22,859 nucleotides of DNA from CAZEER01 sp964511215 (GTDB taxonomy: Bacteria; Fidelibacterota; Marinisomatia; Marinisomatales; UBA1611). Below, one piece after another: positions 21,418 to 22,859 of this stretch. The position numbers and the translations under genes are program-made. The notes under the pieces are model-generated. The model did no database searches and was not told the DNA's origin. It saw only the letters and a list, made by a program, of their open reading frames with translations. The stretch lies in contig CAZEER010000038.1 in NCBI GenBank assembly GCA_964511215.1, positions 1-22,859 of the forward strand. Direction: 5' to 3'. Every line of letters begins with the position of its first letter. Position 1 is the first letter of the stretch.

Positions 21418-22859
21418 ATGAAGGGGATCAACTGTAATTCTAAACCATTCCTTAGGGGTTTGGTTAAGTTTGCAATAGCAATATTTAGTATATCATGTCT
21501 TTTTAGTCAGGGCTACGTTATAAGTGGTAGGGTATATAAAGAAGATGGTAAAAGTAAGCTAGGGCCTGTTCGTATAGTTCTATACGATCAAAATAAAAAG
21601 AAGATTATAGAAGAAGAACATCCCGGAAAATTTAAATTATCCAATATATCTAATGGTAAATATACGATGAATGTTTATGGACCAGACGGATATGGGATAA
21701 CACAAAATATTACCATTAATGGTTCATCTCAATCTGATTTTAACCCTTCATTAAATCTAAACCCTGATCAAGCACAACTCAAAATAAAACCTGCAGATAA
21801 TGGTGTATCCTTGAGCTGGAAGTCTATATCAGGTGCTTCTAACTATATAATTTATCGTGATAATCAGGAGATTACTACGGTTACCGGTACTTCGTATCTT
21901 GATGAGGTTTTACCAGGGCAATCATTTGCATATAATGTTGTTGTCGTAAAGATGGATCAATCAATGGGGCCAAGGTCAATAACAGAATATGGAAAATCTT
22001 CTATGAAATCACCGGATAATCTAGCAGCAGAAGCAAAAAAGAACACTGTTACACTAACATGGTTTCCAGTTGAGAATGCAACTGGATATGCAGTCTATAG
22101 GGACGGTGAAAAAATTGTTCAGGATGCTCCAGATAATTCTTACACTGATTTTAATTTAAAATATGAAAAGGAATACTCCTATACTGCAGCAACCCTTGAC
22201 CATGAATCCGGCGAAGGAAGGCAATCTGGAAGCGTTTTTGCGGTTACACATCCAGAGATTAAAAAGCCAAAAGGATTAAAGGCTGAAAGTGGTGCAAATC
22301 AAGTAACATTAAATTGGAAAGCAGCAGAAAACAGTATCAAATATTATATTTATCAAAATGGGACTCTTGTTGATTCTTCTACTGGATTAAGTGGTACGGT
22401 TCAAACTGATGCTGGTACTGAAAATTGTTTTTCAGTTTCAGGAGTTGATAAATATGGATCTATTGGACCCAAGTCAGATGCTGCATGTGATAAAAGTGTA
22501 TTTAGTCCGCCTGATTCGATTGTTGTGAAAAATGATGAGCGAAATAACAATATCATAAAATGGGCATTAGTTGAAGGTGCCAGCTCTTATAATTTATATG
22601 CCAATGGTAAACTTCAGACAAATACAACTAAGCTAGAGATTCGATTAAGAGGTTTAAAATGGGATACTGATTATTCTTATTACCTTACAGCATTAACTGA
22701 AGATCGAATAGAGGGTCCAAAATCACAAGAGTATACTGTGCGCACACCTAAAATCTATAAAATAGAAGGTACTCTTTTTGATGAAAATGGTGACGAAAAA
22801 AATGTTGACCAGGCTAAGGTATTCCTATATGATTCTTCAGGTACTAAATTGTATGAAGA
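21418..22859 (+). CDS. Secreted multi-FN3 protein with carboxypeptidase-regulatory-like domains (partial, 3' end missing)
   Basis: The frame is open from the ATG at 21418 to the right edge, giving 480 complete codons. GAGG at 21410-21413, 4 nt upstream, is a good SD. A signal peptide (FAIAIFSISCLFS, cut near residue 30) is followed by a carboxypeptidase-regulatory-like beta-sandwich (about 32-110: YVISGRVYKEDG and GKFKLSNISNGKYTMNVYG). Four fibronectin type III-like repeats of about 80 residues follow (about 116-195, 199-281, 284-361, 364-444), each with a strand-B Trp and a Y-x-(I/V/L)-Y strand. A second carboxypeptidase-regulatory-like domain begins at about 446 and resembles the first. It is probably a cell-surface or secreted protein; any C-terminal sorting or catalytic domain lies outside the window. 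Confidence 0.85.
   Translation, partial: MKGINCNSKPFLRGLVKFAIAIFSISCLFSQGYVISGRVYKEDGKSKLGPVRIVLYDQNKKKIIEEEHPGKFKLSNISNGKYTMNVYGPDGYGITQNITINGSSQSDFNPSLNLNPDQAQLKIKPADNGVSLSWKSISGASNYIIYRDNQEITTVTGTSYLDEVLPGQSFAYNVVVVKMDQSMGPRSITEYGKSSMKSPDNLAAEAKKNTVTLTWFPVENATGYAVYRDGEKIVQDAPDNSYTDFNLKYEKEYSYTAATLDHESGEGRQSGSVFAVTHPEIKKPKGLKAESGANQVTLNWKAAENSIKYYIYQNGTLVDSSTGLSGTVQTDAGTENCFSVSGVDKYGSIGPKSDAACDKSVFSPPDSIVVKNDERNNNIIKWALVEGASSYNLYANGKLQTNTTKLEIRLRGLKWDTDYSYYLTALTEDRIEGPKSQEYTVRTPKIYKIEGTLFDENGDEKNVDQAKVFLYDSSGTKLYE

Noticed and set aside
1..22859. CRISPR arrays, insertion sequences, prophage genes, tRNA and rRNA genes.
   Set aside because: No spaced direct repeats, transposase or integrase motifs, or tRNA/rRNA-like sequence were seen on reading either strand.

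Overview
This is an AT-rich bacterial chromosome segment. It opens with the last 25 codons of an EF-Tu gene and runs through a complete, collinear S10-spc-alpha ribosomal protein cluster (rpsJ to rplQ, about 90-14163, all on the + strand). Gene order (tuf directly before rpsJ; secY-map-infA-rpmJ-rpsM-rpsK-rpsD-rpoA-rplQ with no adk between secY and map), the zinc-ribbon S14 and L36, many ATG starts preceded by A/T-rich sequence without a clear Shine-Dalgarno motif, and the secreted FN3/carboxypeptidase-regulatory-like protein at the right end together suggest a member of the Fibrobacteres-Chlorobi-Bacteroidetes (FCB) group. A marine Marinimicrobia/SAR406-like lineage is my best guess. That placement is inference; no marker was compared with a database.

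Region 1 (1-14163) is the translation/secretion/transcription superoperon: 27 ribosomal proteins, SecY, methionine aminopeptidase, IF-1 and RNA polymerase alpha. Genes overlap by 1-8 nt or are separated by no more than about 30 nt, so they are probably co-transcribed. All four clearly non-ATG starts (TTG in rpsC, rpsE and rpsK; GTG in rpsQ) carry purine-rich SD-like motifs.

Region 2 (14153-18960) starts at a textbook intrinsic terminator at 14204-14242, which ends the ribosomal operon. This terminator lies inside the coding sequence of the next gene and encodes that gene's signal peptide. The gene is a secreted GHL10/DUF187-type TIM-barrel glycosidase-like protein. It is followed by hutU and hutI (two consecutive steps of histidine degradation), then a small secreted protein of unknown function and a two-helix DUF350-like membrane protein.

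Region 3 (18961-22859) has a convergent 229-nt spacer and then a minus-strand, 490-residue membrane protein. Its N-terminal half looks like a phytol/dolichol kinase (VTE5/SEC59-like) and its C-terminal half like a DUF92/VTE6-type prenyl-phosphate kinase. This is a single polypeptide that could carry a prenyl alcohol to its diphosphate. Divergent from it is a DUF3228 protein, followed by a secreted multi-FN3 protein that is cut by the right edge of the window.

Most of the window is conserved housekeeping sequence. The items most worth following up are the terminator that doubles as a signal-peptide code, the two-kinase fusion, and the uncharacterised secreted/DUF350-like pair.
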